Source of the DNA: Lutispora saccharofermentans
Lineage (GTDB): Bacteria; Bacillota; Clostridia; Lutisporales; Lutisporaceae
Direction of reading: 5' to 3'
Assembly (NCBI RefSeq): GCF_024363565.1
Contig: NZ_JAJEKE010000007.1
Span: forward strand, 106,982 to 170,981
DNA: 64,000 nucleotides
In this document: positions 17,753 through 25,632 of the stretch, one piece after another
Layout: each line of letters begins with the position of its first letter
How positions within the stretch are numbered: position 1 is the stretch's first letter
Notes under the pieces: model-generated
Database searches by the model: none
The model's input: only the letters and a program-made list of their open reading frames with translations
What the model was told of the DNA's origin: nothing
Position numbers and translations under genes: made by a program

Positions 17753-18469
17753 ATGTCAATAAGCATAAAACTTGAAATATTTGAAGGACCTTTTGAATTG
17801 CTTTTTCATTTAATCGAAAAGGCCCAGGTGGATATTTATGATATTCCCATAGCTGATATTGCGGATCAATATATCAGCTATTTGAACATGATGCAGAGTC
17901 TTGATATAGACTTAGCCAGTGAGTTTCTGGTCATGGCTGCAACCCTTCTTGAAATAAAATCTAAGATGCTATTGCCTAAGCCGCCTAAAGCAGATGAAAC
18001 GGAAGCTGAGGACCCAAGGGATGACCTGGTGAAAAAGCTGCTTGAATACAAGGCTTATAAGGAGCTATCCTCGGTGTTGAAGGAAAGGCTTTTAGTAAAT
18101 GAAAAAGCTTTATGCAAGGATTCTTGCCTGGCAGATGAGATAATAGATTCTTTTACGCTTCCTGACAGGCTTTCAGCAGAGATTTTATTTGAAAAATTCC
18201 AGGCTATAATGATGAAGAAGCATCAAGAAAAAAACCCAAGCTTTAGAAGGATTTTCAGAGATAATGTTACGGTAGAAGAAAAAATATCTTATGTTCTTAA
18301 GTACATGTCAGAAAAAAGATTGCTTTATTTTGATGATCTCATCATAGATTGCATTGATAAGCTTGAAGCCGTAGTTACTTTTCTTGCAGTTTTGGAGCTT
18401 ATTAAGCGCAGAAGCATACATGTAGAGCAATCAAGGAATTTTGATAAAATTGTTATAAAAAGAAGGTAA
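17753..18469 (+). CDS. scpA: segregation and condensation protein ScpA
   Basis: 238 aa, start at ATG 17753 (MSISIKLEIFEGPFELL); the longer frame upstream lies within the structured repeat and is not coding. ScpA is the kleisin subunit that bridges the SMC heads. The N-terminal FEGPFELLFHLIEKAQVDIYDI block and the C-terminal winged-helix VTFLAVLELIKRRSI are family hallmarks. The SD is weak (GGTG). It is followed after 5 nt by scpB, the usual pair. Confidence 0.95.
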   Translation: MSISIKLEIFEGPFELLFHLIEKAQVDIYDIPIADIADQYISYLNMMQSLDIDLASEFLVMAATLLEIKSKMLLPKPPKADETEAEDPRDDLVKKLLEYKAYKELSSVLKERLLVNEKALCKDSCLADEIIDSFTLPDRLSAEILFEKFQAIMMKKHQEKNPSFRRIFRDNVTVEEKISYVLKYMSEKRLLYFDDLIIDCIDKLEAVVTFLAVLELIKRRSIHVEQSRNFDKIVIKRR

Positions 18470-18474
18470 TAGTT

Positions 18475-18990
18475 ATGGATATAAAAAAAATTAAAGCTAC
18501 TGTGGAATGCCTCTTGTTTGTTTCCGGTGATCCTGTATCTTTAAAAGAGCTTTCCTCAGCTTTAGAGGTGGACCAGGCTACTCTGAAGAAGATAATCAAC
18601 CAACTTACAGATGATTTTGATGATGAAGCCAGAGGAATAAAAATTGTAGAGATAAACGGCAGTTATCAGCTATGCTCAAAATCTGAGCTCTATGAATATG
18701 TGGAGAAGCTATTGAAGCCAAAAGCCAAAACCGGTTTATCCCAGGCTTCCCTGGAGACCTTATCAATTATTGCATATAAACAGCCTATTACAAAATCCAG
18801 CATAGATTCGGTGCGAGGGGTTAAATCAGATGCTTGTATAACAAGACTGGCGGAAAAAGACATGATAAAGGAAATCGGGAGGATGGAGGGCCCCGGAAGG
18901 CCTATATTATACGGAACAACCGATACTTTTCTGCGGTTATTTGGATTGAAAAGCATCGTAGAGCTTCCGCCTCTTAACAATATGGATTAA
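18475..18990 (+). CDS. scpB: segregation and condensation protein ScpB
   Basis: 171 aa, ATG with GAAGGT. Two winged-helix domains; the second has SLETLSIIAYKQPITKSSID then VRGVKSD, the conserved ScpB block, and GRPILYGTTDTFLRLFGL. It dimerises on ScpA and regulates the SMC condensin. Translation is probably coupled to scpA. A terminator follows the stop at once. Confidence 0.95.
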   Translation: MDIKKIKATVECLLFVSGDPVSLKELSSALEVDQATLKKIINQLTDDFDDEARGIKIVEINGSYQLCSKSELYEYVEKLLKPKAKTGLSQASLETLSIIAYKQPITKSSIDSVRGVKSDACITRLAEKDMIKEIGRMEGPGRPILYGTTDTFLRLFGLKSIVELPPLNNMD

Positions 18991-19027
18991 AGAATAATAC
19001 TCGGCAGCGTATTATTCTTTAATTTTT
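18989..19027 (+). terminator. intrinsic terminator of scpAB
   Basis: 12-bp stem 18989-19000 / 19009-19020, loop TCGGCAGC, then AATTTTTT. Confidence 0.85.
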
Positions 19028-19073
19028 TGGCAAAATACTTCAAGAATATATAATTATGCCTGGAGGAATAGCT

Positions 19074-19754
19074 TTGTATTTGTTATTAGCTATCACAGCA
19101 TTTTCTATTGTAGCTTTAGCTTTATTTCATTCTCATCTAAAATTAAAAATATCATATAAGAGGATGGAAAATAATGATATTGTTACACTTGCTGCATCTG
19201 CGTTTTTTGGAATTATAAGATATAAAGCCGAACTGCCCTTTTTAGATTTTGTAAAAAAAATGGACAATTTTACGCTGCGATTTAGATTAAGGTTAAAATC
19301 CGGCAAAGAAATCCAGGATGAGATAAGATTGAAAAGGATTGAATCACTGGATGAATTATTGAGCAGCCTGGATGATATAATTTCTTGCTATCGTTTAAAT
19401 AAAAGGGCGATAAGGTATCTGGCAAAAAAGGCACAGATCAGAGATTTCTCCCTATATTCTGCTTTCGGGTTTGATGATGCTTATATCACAGGAGTTATGT
19501 ATGGTATTTTATATACAGCCATTGTAAACTTCCTTACATTCATAAAAGCCCATATTGATCTGCAGATCAAGGAAATTGATTTAAAACCGGTTTTTAACAA
19601 AGAAGTTTTTCATCTTGTGTTGAGTTGCATAATTGATATAAAGATAGGACATATTATTACTGCATTAAGAATGTTTATAAAAACTTCAAGAGGAAGTGAG
19701 ATAGATGGAACAACCTATTCAAGGTCTTATGAAAACAACTATGGAAAATATTAA
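19074..19754 (+). CDS. ytfI: DUF2953 membrane protein (YtfI-like)
   Basis: 226 aa from TTG 19074, which has GGAGGA 6 nt upstream; an ATG at 19056 overlaps this SD and has none of its own. One N-terminal membrane helix, then a basic soluble domain with FRLRLKSGKEIQDEIRLKR and a second hydrophobic stretch around 150-165. The YtfI-YtfJ pair is conserved in spore formers. Function unknown; its C-terminal 50 nt overlap gerW, which suggests coupled translation. Confidence 0.8.
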   Translation: MYLLLAITAFSIVALALFHSHLKLKISYKRMENNDIVTLAASAFFGIIRYKAELPFLDFVKKMDNFTLRFRLRLKSGKEIQDEIRLKRIESLDELLSSLDDIISCYRLNKRAIRYLAKKAQIRDFSLYSAFGFDDAYITGVMYGILYTAIVNFLTFIKAHIDLQIKEIDLKPVFNKEVFHLVLSCIIDIKIGHIITALRMFIKTSRGSEIDGTTYSRSYENNYGKY

Positions 19755-20070
19755 GGAAATGATTGATGTAAACACAGTTATAGGAGACCCTGTAGAGACC
19801 TCAGACGGTACAGTGATCATTCCTATATCTAAGGTTGGGTTCGCCTTTATATCTGGCGGAGGGGATGTAAAGAGCGATGAGACTGATCCCTCAAAATCCT
19901 TCACCGGAGGCAGCGGCGCAGGAGTATCTGTCCATCCGGTAGGCTTCCTATCCATAAATCAAGGGCAGCTCAGGATGGTCCCGGTAAATTTCAATACTGC
20001 TGTAGATAGGCTTATTGATCTGATTCCAAGATTTATTGATAAAATTGAAAAACGAAGCGATAAAATTTAA
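19705..20070 (+). CDS. ytfJ: sporulation protein GerW/YtfJ
   Basis: 121 aa. N-terminal helix (PIQGLMKTTMENIKEMID) followed by a beta-rich core with VIGDPVETSDGTVIIPISKVGFAFISGGG and GGSGAGVSVHPVGFL, the GerW family signature. In Bacillus YtfJ/GerW is made in the forespore under sigma-F and is needed for germination with L-alanine. Start is ATG 19705, inside ytfI. A hairpin 23 nt downstream ends the unit. Confidence 0.93.
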   Translation: MEQPIQGLMKTTMENIKEMIDVNTVIGDPVETSDGTVIIPISKVGFAFISGGGDVKSDETDPSKSFTGGSGAGVSVHPVGFLSINQGQLRMVPVNFNTAVDRLIDLIPRFIDKIEKRSDKI

Positions 20071-20092
20071 ATAAGCAAGCAGCTAAATCTGG

Positions 20093-20117
20093 AAGAGAGG
20101 AGTTAAAATCCTCTCTT
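20093..20117 (+). terminator. hairpin after ytfJ
   Basis: 9-bp stem AAGAGAGGA / TCCTCTCTT with a 7-nt loop; the T tract after it is short. Confidence 0.6.
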
Positions 20118-20181
20118 ATTTATGTTATAATGAAATGTATCATGCCATAATATACCATGCATTGAATAATAGGAGGTCTTT

Positions 20182-20580
20182 ATGGAGTTAAAGGAAGCGA
20201 TGGATTTAATCTGGGAAAACAGGAAATATTTAACGGACGATCCAAAGGAAATAATGAGCCATTTAAACGAAGAGGTGGCTGAATCTTTAAAGGCTTTGCT
20301 AAAGGGTGATTCTGACAGAGCCAAAAGAGAACTGGAGGATGCATTGTCATGCTTATTTATTGCTCTTAAAGTATTTGATGTAGATCTGGATGAAGCTGTT
20401 ATTCATCAAGTGGAACAGATGAAAAAGAGAGTAGGAAATGTGATGATTTTTAAGAACGATAAGGTAGAGATTTTTGTTAATGGAATTTTAAAGGGCGGAT
20501 GGTCTATTTGGGGCGATGATGATATAAAGGAAGCGGAGAAAATTGCCAAGGAATTTGGATGTAAAATAATTAGAAGTTAA
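20182..20580 (+). CDS. MazG-like nucleotide pyrophosphohydrolase domain protein
   Basis: 132 aa, ATG with AGGAGG. Residues about 25-95 form a helical MazG/dUTPase-like domain: HLNEEVAESLKAL supplies the EExxE metal ligands and RELEDALSCLFIAL the downstream ExxD. This predicts hydrolysis of a non-canonical or damaged nucleoside triphosphate. The C-terminal 40 residues (VEIFVNGILKGGWSIW...) look like an added beta-alpha unit I do not recognise. Substrate unknown. Confidence 0.65.
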   Translation: MELKEAMDLIWENRKYLTDDPKEIMSHLNEEVAESLKALLKGDSDRAKRELEDALSCLFIALKVFDVDLDEAVIHQVEQMKKRVGNVMIFKNDKVEIFVNGILKGGWSIWGDDDIKEAEKIAKEFGCKIIRS

Positions 20581-20655
20581 AGATTAACATCATACTTCAA
20601 AGTATTATATGCATCATTCTGTTAATAATAAATAAAAAGGTAACGGGGTGATTGC

Positions 20656-21780
20656 ATGATAAAAAGAATTTCTATATTCTTATTTTTATTTGCGTTGATA
20701 TTATTGTTTACAAATATATTTGTTGCCAATGCATCTGATATAGATGCAAAAGCATATATGCTCATGGATGTGAAAACAAATAGGGTTCTGTACAGCCATA
20801 ATAGCTCAGCCAAGCTTCCGATGGCCAGTACAACAAAAATAATGACTGTTATTTTGGCTATTGAGAGCGGAAGGCTGGACGAAATGGTTACAATAAGCAG
20901 AGAAGCATCCATTCAGGAAGGCTCTTCCATCTATTTGAAGGAAGGAGAAAAGATCAAGCTTGAAGACCTGCTTTATGCAATAATGCTTCACTCGGGCAAT
21001 GACGCTTCTGTAGCAGTGGCTGAACATCTTTGCGGTACCGTTGAAAAATTTGCAGAATTAATGAATGAAAAAGCCAGGCAAATCGGTGCCAATAATACAA
21101 ATTTCAAAAACCCTCACGGATTGCCTGACGATGAGCACTATACCACTGCCTTTGATTTGGGATTGATAACATGTTATGCTTTGCGGAATGATACGTTTGC
21201 CCAAATAGTAAAGACAAAAAGGAAGACAATCCCGGGCCCTGAAGAAGAGAATTGGGATAGGGTGCTGACGAATAAAAATAAAATGCTATGGCAATTTGGG
21301 GGAGGAGACGGTGTCAAAACCGGCTATACTAAAAAGGCAGGCAGGTGCCTGGTGTCCTCTGCAACCCGCGAGGATTGGCAACTGGCGTCTGTGGTATTGA
21401 ATTGCGGAGATATGTGGAACGCATCTTCTCAGCTGCTGGAATACGGCTTTAATAATTATAAAAAGATCAAAGCAATAGATAAAGATGAGCCCTTTAAAGA
21501 AATACCGGTGATCAAAGGCAAGAAGAAACTTGCCAAGGTTTATCCGGCTGAGGATTTGTATGGGCCGATCAAGATAAGCGGAAACGAGGAAGAGGTAATA
21601 ATAAAAGAAAACCTTGACAATAAGGTCAAGGCTCCTATATACGAAAATAAAAAGGCAGGAACTCTGGAAGCTTATATCGGCGATTTTTGTATAGGTAAAA
21701 CTGATCTGATATACAAAGAAAACATTGAATCAACTAGTATACTCTATAATGTTAAAAAGATTTTGAAAGGGTTTAAATGA
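20656..21780 (+). CDS. D-alanyl-D-alanine carboxypeptidase
   Basis: 374 aa, ATG with CGGGGTG. Signal peptide about 1-27. S11 active-site motifs S58-T-T-K61, S113-G-N115 and K221-T-G223 are intact, followed by the beta-sandwich and a C-terminal helix for membrane association. It trims peptidoglycan pentapeptides, similar to DacB/DacF of spore formers. It is distinct in sequence from the copy at 15.6 kb, so the two are not a recent duplication. The stop is followed after 19 nt by a GNAT gene, which is likely co-transcribed. Confidence 0.92.
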   Translation: MIKRISIFLFLFALILLFTNIFVANASDIDAKAYMLMDVKTNRVLYSHNSSAKLPMASTTKIMTVILAIESGRLDEMVTISREASIQEGSSIYLKEGEKIKLEDLLYAIMLHSGNDASVAVAEHLCGTVEKFAELMNEKARQIGANNTNFKNPHGLPDDEHYTTAFDLGLITCYALRNDTFAQIVKTKRKTIPGPEEENWDRVLTNKNKMLWQFGGGDGVKTGYTKKAGRCLVSSATREDWQLASVVLNCGDMWNASSQLLEYGFNNYKKIKAIDKDEPFKEIPVIKGKKKLAKVYPAEDLYGPIKISGNEEEVIIKENLDNKVKAPIYENKKAGTLEAYIGDFCIGKTDLIYKENIESTSILYNVKKILKGFK

Positions 21781-21799
21781 AGCAAAGGGGGCTGGATTT

Positions 21800-22237
21800 T
21801 TGATAAGGATAAGGAAGGCTCTGTCGGGAGATATGAAAAATATACTTATGTTCCTGCAGGACAATGATTCTGAGGATAAGGATATAGATAGTGATGATTG
21901 CTTTGTATATTATGACAATGACATGCTGCTGGGCTGCGGTATATCCTTTGCAAAGGGCGATTATTGCTTTATAAAGAATATTATAGTTGCTGAAAGGTTT
22001 AGAAGAGGTAAGGTTGGCACAGCTATAGCCAAAACTATATTGAATTCATATGAATGCAATGGTGCAAAGTATGCCCTATGCCGGGGAAGATGCAATGGTT
22101 TTTGTGAAAGCCTTGGCTTTCGTTCCACGGCAGCAGATGAGCTTCCGGTTTCTGTCCGAGACATGCTGTATGACCAAGGAAATATCAAGCCATTATATTT
22201 TGCATCGCTGGCAGGCTATTTTAAAGGCTGCGGATAA
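21800..22237 (+). CDS. GNAT-type acetyltransferase
   Basis: 145 aa, TTG start with GGGGG upstream. The acetyl-CoA loop motif (R/Q)xxGxG/A appears as RFRRGKVGTAIA at about residues 72-83. The C-terminal part is Cys-rich (CRGRCNGFCESLGFR), and the GFCESLGF stretch is the usual GNAT beta-6/alpha-4 region. Substrate unknown; the position after a carboxypeptidase gene gives no firm hint. Confidence 0.7.
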   Translation: MIRIRKALSGDMKNILMFLQDNDSEDKDIDSDDCFVYYDNDMLLGCGISFAKGDYCFIKNIIVAERFRRGKVGTAIAKTILNSYECNGAKYALCRGRCNGFCESLGFRSTAADELPVSVRDMLYDQGNIKPLYFASLAGYFKGCG

Positions 22238-22238
22238 A

Positions 22239-22280
22239 TTTGAACATTTCTAATATTTAACTTGAAAAGTTTGAACATTT
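22239..22280 (+). repeat. two 11-nt direct repeats before the carboxyltransferase gene
   Basis: TTTGAACATTT occurs at 22239-22249 and again at 22270-22280, 31 bp apart (about three helical turns). It may be an operator for the gene starting at 22328. Confidence 0.35.
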
Positions 22281-22327
22281 AACTAATAATATTGATAAGT
22301 ACATACGTATAGGGGGAAATATTATTA

Positions 22328-23725
22328 ATGGCAAAAATAAAAATTACTGAAACTGTATTAAGGGATGGACATCAATCTCTGATTGCCACAAGAATGAGAA
22401 CAGATGAAATGCTGCCTATTTTAGAAATAATGGACAAAGTAGGTTACCATTCTCTGGAGATGTGGGGAGGCGCAACTTTTGACGCTTGCCTGAGGTTTTT
22501 GAATGAGGATCCCTGGGAAAGATTGAGAAAAATAAAAGCTAAATTAAGCAATACCAAGCTTCAAATGCTTTTAAGAGGTCAAAACATTTTAGGATATAAA
22601 AACTATCCTGATGATGTTTTAGTTGAGTTTATAAAGCGTTCCTTAGGAAATGGTATAGATATTATCAGAATATTTGATGCATTGAATGATTTGCGAAATA
22701 TTGAAAAGGCTATTGAGACAACCAAAAAATACGGAGGACATGCGCAAGGTACCGTGGTTTATACAATAAGTCCGGTGCATAACATAGATCTATATGTTTC
22801 ACTTGCAAAAAAAATTCAGGATATGGGAGCAGATTCCCTTTGTATTAAGGATATGTCAGGCATACTGACTCCATATGTTGCCTATGATTTGGTCAAGGAG
22901 CTGAAACAGCATATAGATATTCCTATCCAACTGCATAGCCATTATACAAGCGGTATGGCTTCTATGGCATATATGAAGGCTATAGAGGCGGGTGTAGACA
23001 TAATTGATACTGCTATCTCACCATTTGGTTTAGGAACTTCTCAGCCTGCTACCGAGCCTATAGTAGCGGCATTGAAAAATACAGAATTTGATACAGGATT
23101 AGATCTTGGAAAATTAAGTGAAGTAGCAGAATATTTTAAGACAATCAAAGAGAAGTATATAGCTGATGGAATTTTGAATCCTAATGTATTTAACGTAGAT
23201 ACAAGAGTTCTGTCTTATCAGATACCGGGAGGCATGATGAGCAATTTGCTATCCCAGCTTGCATCGCAAAACGCAAGCGATAAATTTGAAGAGGTATTGG
23301 TTGAATTGCCTCGTGTAAGAGAAGATCTGGGATATCCTCCGCTGGTAACGCCCACCAGTCAGATGGTAGGAACCCAAGCTGTATTTAATGTGGTGCTTGG
23401 TGAAAGGTATAAGATGATACCGTCAGAGATAAAGGCTTATGTAAAAGGCCAGTACGGCAAGCCTGTAGTTCCGATTTCCAAAGAAATTAAGAATAAAATC
23501 ATAGGCGATGAGGAAGTAATCACCGTGAGACCCGCAGATTTACTGCCTCCGCAATTAGATAACTATAAAGAAGAGATCAAAGAATTTTATGAGCAGGAGG
23601 AAGATGTTCTGACTTACGCTCTATTCCCGCAAGTCGCATTAAAATTCTTCAGTCTCAGAAAAGCTGAGAAATACAAGATTGACGAAACCCTTGTCAATAA
23701 ACAAGATATGACCCATCCCGTATAA
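22328..23725 (+). CDS. oxaloacetate decarboxylase alpha / pyruvate carboxylase subunit B-type carboxyltransferase
   Basis: 465 aa, ATG with AGGGGGAA. A TIM-barrel carboxyltransferase domain (about 1-280): ETVLRDGHQSL with the metal-binding Asp, LEMWGGATFDACLRFL, SLCIKDMSG with the Lys expected to be carboxylated, and QLHSHYTSG with the metal His pair. A PYC_OADA conserved domain follows. The biotin-carrying C-terminal domain is absent, so a separate biotin carrier is required; none is encoded nearby. It could serve oxaloacetate decarboxylase, methylmalonyl-CoA transcarboxylase (5S) or a split pyruvate carboxylase. Confidence 0.88.
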   Translation: MAKIKITETVLRDGHQSLIATRMRTDEMLPILEIMDKVGYHSLEMWGGATFDACLRFLNEDPWERLRKIKAKLSNTKLQMLLRGQNILGYKNYPDDVLVEFIKRSLGNGIDIIRIFDALNDLRNIEKAIETTKKYGGHAQGTVVYTISPVHNIDLYVSLAKKIQDMGADSLCIKDMSGILTPYVAYDLVKELKQHIDIPIQLHSHYTSGMASMAYMKAIEAGVDIIDTAISPFGLGTSQPATEPIVAALKNTEFDTGLDLGKLSEVAEYFKTIKEKYIADGILNPNVFNVDTRVLSYQIPGGMMSNLLSQLASQNASDKFEEVLVELPRVREDLGYPPLVTPTSQMVGTQAVFNVVLGERYKMIPSEIKAYVKGQYGKPVVPISKEIKNKIIGDEEVITVRPADLLPPQLDNYKEEIKEFYEQEEDVLTYALFPQVALKFFSLRKAEKYKIDETLVNKQDMTHPV

Positions 23726-23729
23726 TAAT

Positions 23730-23751
23730 AAGCCCCTGTTTACAGGGGCTT
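23730..23751. terminator. bidirectional hairpin between convergent genes
   Basis: 9-bp GC-rich stem AAGCCCCTG / CAGGGGCTT with the loop TTTA; it ends at the stop codon of the minus-strand gene. Confidence 0.65.
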
Positions 23752-24388
23752 AACATTTGTCATGAAGAAATATTTTTATATTTTCTCCATTGCAAATTTT
23801 GACTACTTTGACCTTTGAATTATTTTTTATTCTTTTTCCGCATTTCAAGCAGATAAAGTTGCTTTTATATATTGTATCATGATATATATTGGTAGGAAGA
23901 GAACTATATTTTACCCAGCTTTTCCAACCGGTCTTGCAGTATTTGACTCGATTATCGTAATCTGCATAAACCCATTTCAATAGTCTTTTAAGGTGAAAAG
24001 GGTATTTCGTATACATTATAAAGTCTCTTGGCAATCCCAATGAGATCGAGTATTCTTCGAAGGTTTTTTCAATCAAGGACTGGAGAGGGTCACAAATTTT
24101 AGTACCTCTATATTTATAATTCTTATTCTTCAGGTATTTTCTTGCGTCATCAAACATATATCCCTGGCAAACTTCTATTTCCTCATTTTCATTTACCTCT
24201 AATATTTCTAAAGCATTTTTTACTATTTGTGTAGTATAATATAGGTATGATTTATTCTTGAAGTTGGCATTATCATATAAAATTGGAGGAATAATTTCAT
24301 AATAATATTCTCCTGTTTCGCAGCGAAGAGCCCCTATGCAAGTACCTCCGATAAGACTTCCGCTGCCTGCATCATCGATTTGTATCAT
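23750..24388 (-). CDS. unknown protein with C-terminal C2HC zinc motif
   Basis: 212 aa, ATG with AGGTGA 5 nt upstream. It opens MIQIDDAGSGSLIGGT, an acidic glycine-rich strand-turn that resembles the start of an RNase H-like fold, and contains GWKSWVKY around 155. The C-terminus has C180-x2-C183 and H209-x2-C212, which looks like a zinc finger. I do not recognise a characterised family; a nucleic-acid or nucleotide-related role is only a guess. It is the only minus-strand gene between 8.9 and 36.5 kb, flanked by the hairpin with the carboxyltransferase gene and divergent from surE. Confidence 0.7.
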   Translation of the reverse strand: MIQIDDAGSGSLIGGTCIGALRCETGEYYYEIIPPILYDNANFKNKSYLYYTTQIVKNALEILEVNENEEIEVCQGYMFDDARKYLKNKNYKYRGTKICDPLQSLIEKTFEEYSISLGLPRDFIMYTKYPFHLKRLLKWVYADYDNRVKYCKTGWKSWVKYSSLPTNIYHDTIYKSNFICLKCGKRIKNNSKVKVVKICNGENIKIFLHDKC

Positions 24389-24465
24389 TTTTTCACCTGC
24401 AATTCAAAATTCAGATAATATATTGTATGAAGTAAATATTTTTTTAAACATAAGGAGGCGCTATA

Positions 24466-25236
24466 TTGAGAATATTAGTATCTAATGATGATGGAATTAA
24501 TGCAGCCGGCATATATCAACTAGCAAAAGCTTTAACAAAGTTAGGCAAGGTAACAGTGGTCTCACCCGAATCAGAAAGAAGCGCCAGCGGTCATTCCATT
24601 ACGATGCATAAGCCTTTGAGAAGCAATCGGATTGATTTATATGGCAATGATATAGATGCGTGGAGTATAAACGGAACACCCTCAGACTGTGTCAAGTTTG
24701 CTCTGGATGTATTATTAAAAAAAGAAATTGATCTGGTAGTGTCCGGAATCAACAGAGGTTCAAATATGGGAACAGATGTATTATACTCCGGAACTGTATC
24801 GGCCGCTATTGAAGGGGCGATGCATGGCAAGCCGTCCATTGCCTTATCTCTGTGCTGTTATGAAAACTGTGATTTTGAACTTGCTGCTGAGTTGGCTGTT
24901 GATATATGTAAAAAACTATATGACGCTGGAATTGAAAAAGAAATTGTCATGAATGTGAACATTCCTCATATTCCGCGGAAGCTCATAAATGGGGTGAAGA
25001 TAACCAGGCTGGGAGTGAGAAAATATAAAAATTGTTTTGAGGAAAGAAAAGATCCAAGGGGGAAGAGCTATTATTGGCTTGCAGGCGAATTGGATGAAAC
25101 AGAAACCAACGGAGATACCGACATAAATGCTGTAAAAGGCAATTATATATCTATAACACCTATTAAAATTGACTTAACAAGCACGGAGACCTTGGAGAAG
25201 ATGAAAAATGAAAATTGGGATTTGATCATGAAATAA
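24466..25236 (+). CDS. surE: 5'/3'-nucleotidase SurE
   Basis: 256 aa, TTG start after AAGGAGG. The N-terminal MRILVSNDDGINAAG carries the metal-binding D8-D9; GTPSDCVKFAL and VSGINRGSNMG are further signature blocks. SurE dephosphorylates nucleoside 5'- and 3'-monophosphates. Monocistronic here, with its own terminator. Confidence 0.94.
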   Translation: MRILVSNDDGINAAGIYQLAKALTKLGKVTVVSPESERSASGHSITMHKPLRSNRIDLYGNDIDAWSINGTPSDCVKFALDVLLKKEIDLVVSGINRGSNMGTDVLYSGTVSAAIEGAMHGKPSIALSLCCYENCDFELAAELAVDICKKLYDAGIEKEIVMNVNIPHIPRKLINGVKITRLGVRKYKNCFEERKDPRGKSYYWLAGELDETETNGDTDINAVKGNYISITPIKIDLTSTETLEKMKNENWDLIMK

Positions 25237-25243
25237 TTATCAT

Positions 25244-25280
25244 AAAGATTCGGTATAACTTCTATACCGAATCTTTTTAA
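25244..25280 (+). terminator. intrinsic terminator of surE
   Basis: 14-bp stem AAAGATTCGGTATA / TATACCGAATCTTT, loop ACTTC, then a T tract. Confidence 0.9.
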
Positions 25281-25307
25281 TTTTTGCTAAAAAAAATAGA
25301 TTAATTA

Positions 25308-25336
25308 TTGCAATAAAAAATATAATATTATATACT
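25308..25336 (+). promoter_or_regulatory. sigma-A promoter of the kor operon
   Basis: TTGCAA (25308-25313), 17-nt spacer, TATACT (25331-25336). The leader downstream repeats AATTGCA-type motifs, including the 12-nt palindrome AAATTGCAATTT near 25391, a possible operator. Confidence 0.55.
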
Positions 25337-25424
25337 AAAAATGAAGGCAAAATTGCATTTTTTTAATATTTATAAAAAAAATGAAATATAAATTGCAATT
25401 TTATGTTTTAAGGAGGAAAGAAGT

Positions 25425-25631
25425 ATGAATAGCAATGAAACCGTAACTGAGAAACTAACCATCAATGAAAACTGGTGCAAGGGATGCGGTATCTGTGTTA
25501 AGTTTTGCCCTAAAAAAGTATTGGGATTAGAGCACGAGAAGGTAAAAATTATAGATATTGATAAATGTATACAGTGCGGGCAATGTGAACTAAGATGCCC
25601 TGATTATGCAATATACGTAAGGGGGAAGTAA
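25425..25631 (+). CDS. korD: 2-oxoacid:ferredoxin oxidoreductase delta subunit (2[4Fe-4S])
   Basis: 68 aa ferredoxin-like subunit, ATG after AAGGAGGAAAG. It has two CxxCxxCxxxC clusters: CKGCGICVKFC and CIQCGQCELRC. It passes electrons from the TPP catalytic core to soluble ferredoxin. First gene of korDABC; the next ATG is one base after its stop. Confidence 0.93.
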   Translation: MNSNETVTEKLTINENWCKGCGICVKFCPKKVLGLEHEKVKIIDIDKCIQCGQCELRCPDYAIYVRGK

Positions 25632-25632
25632 A

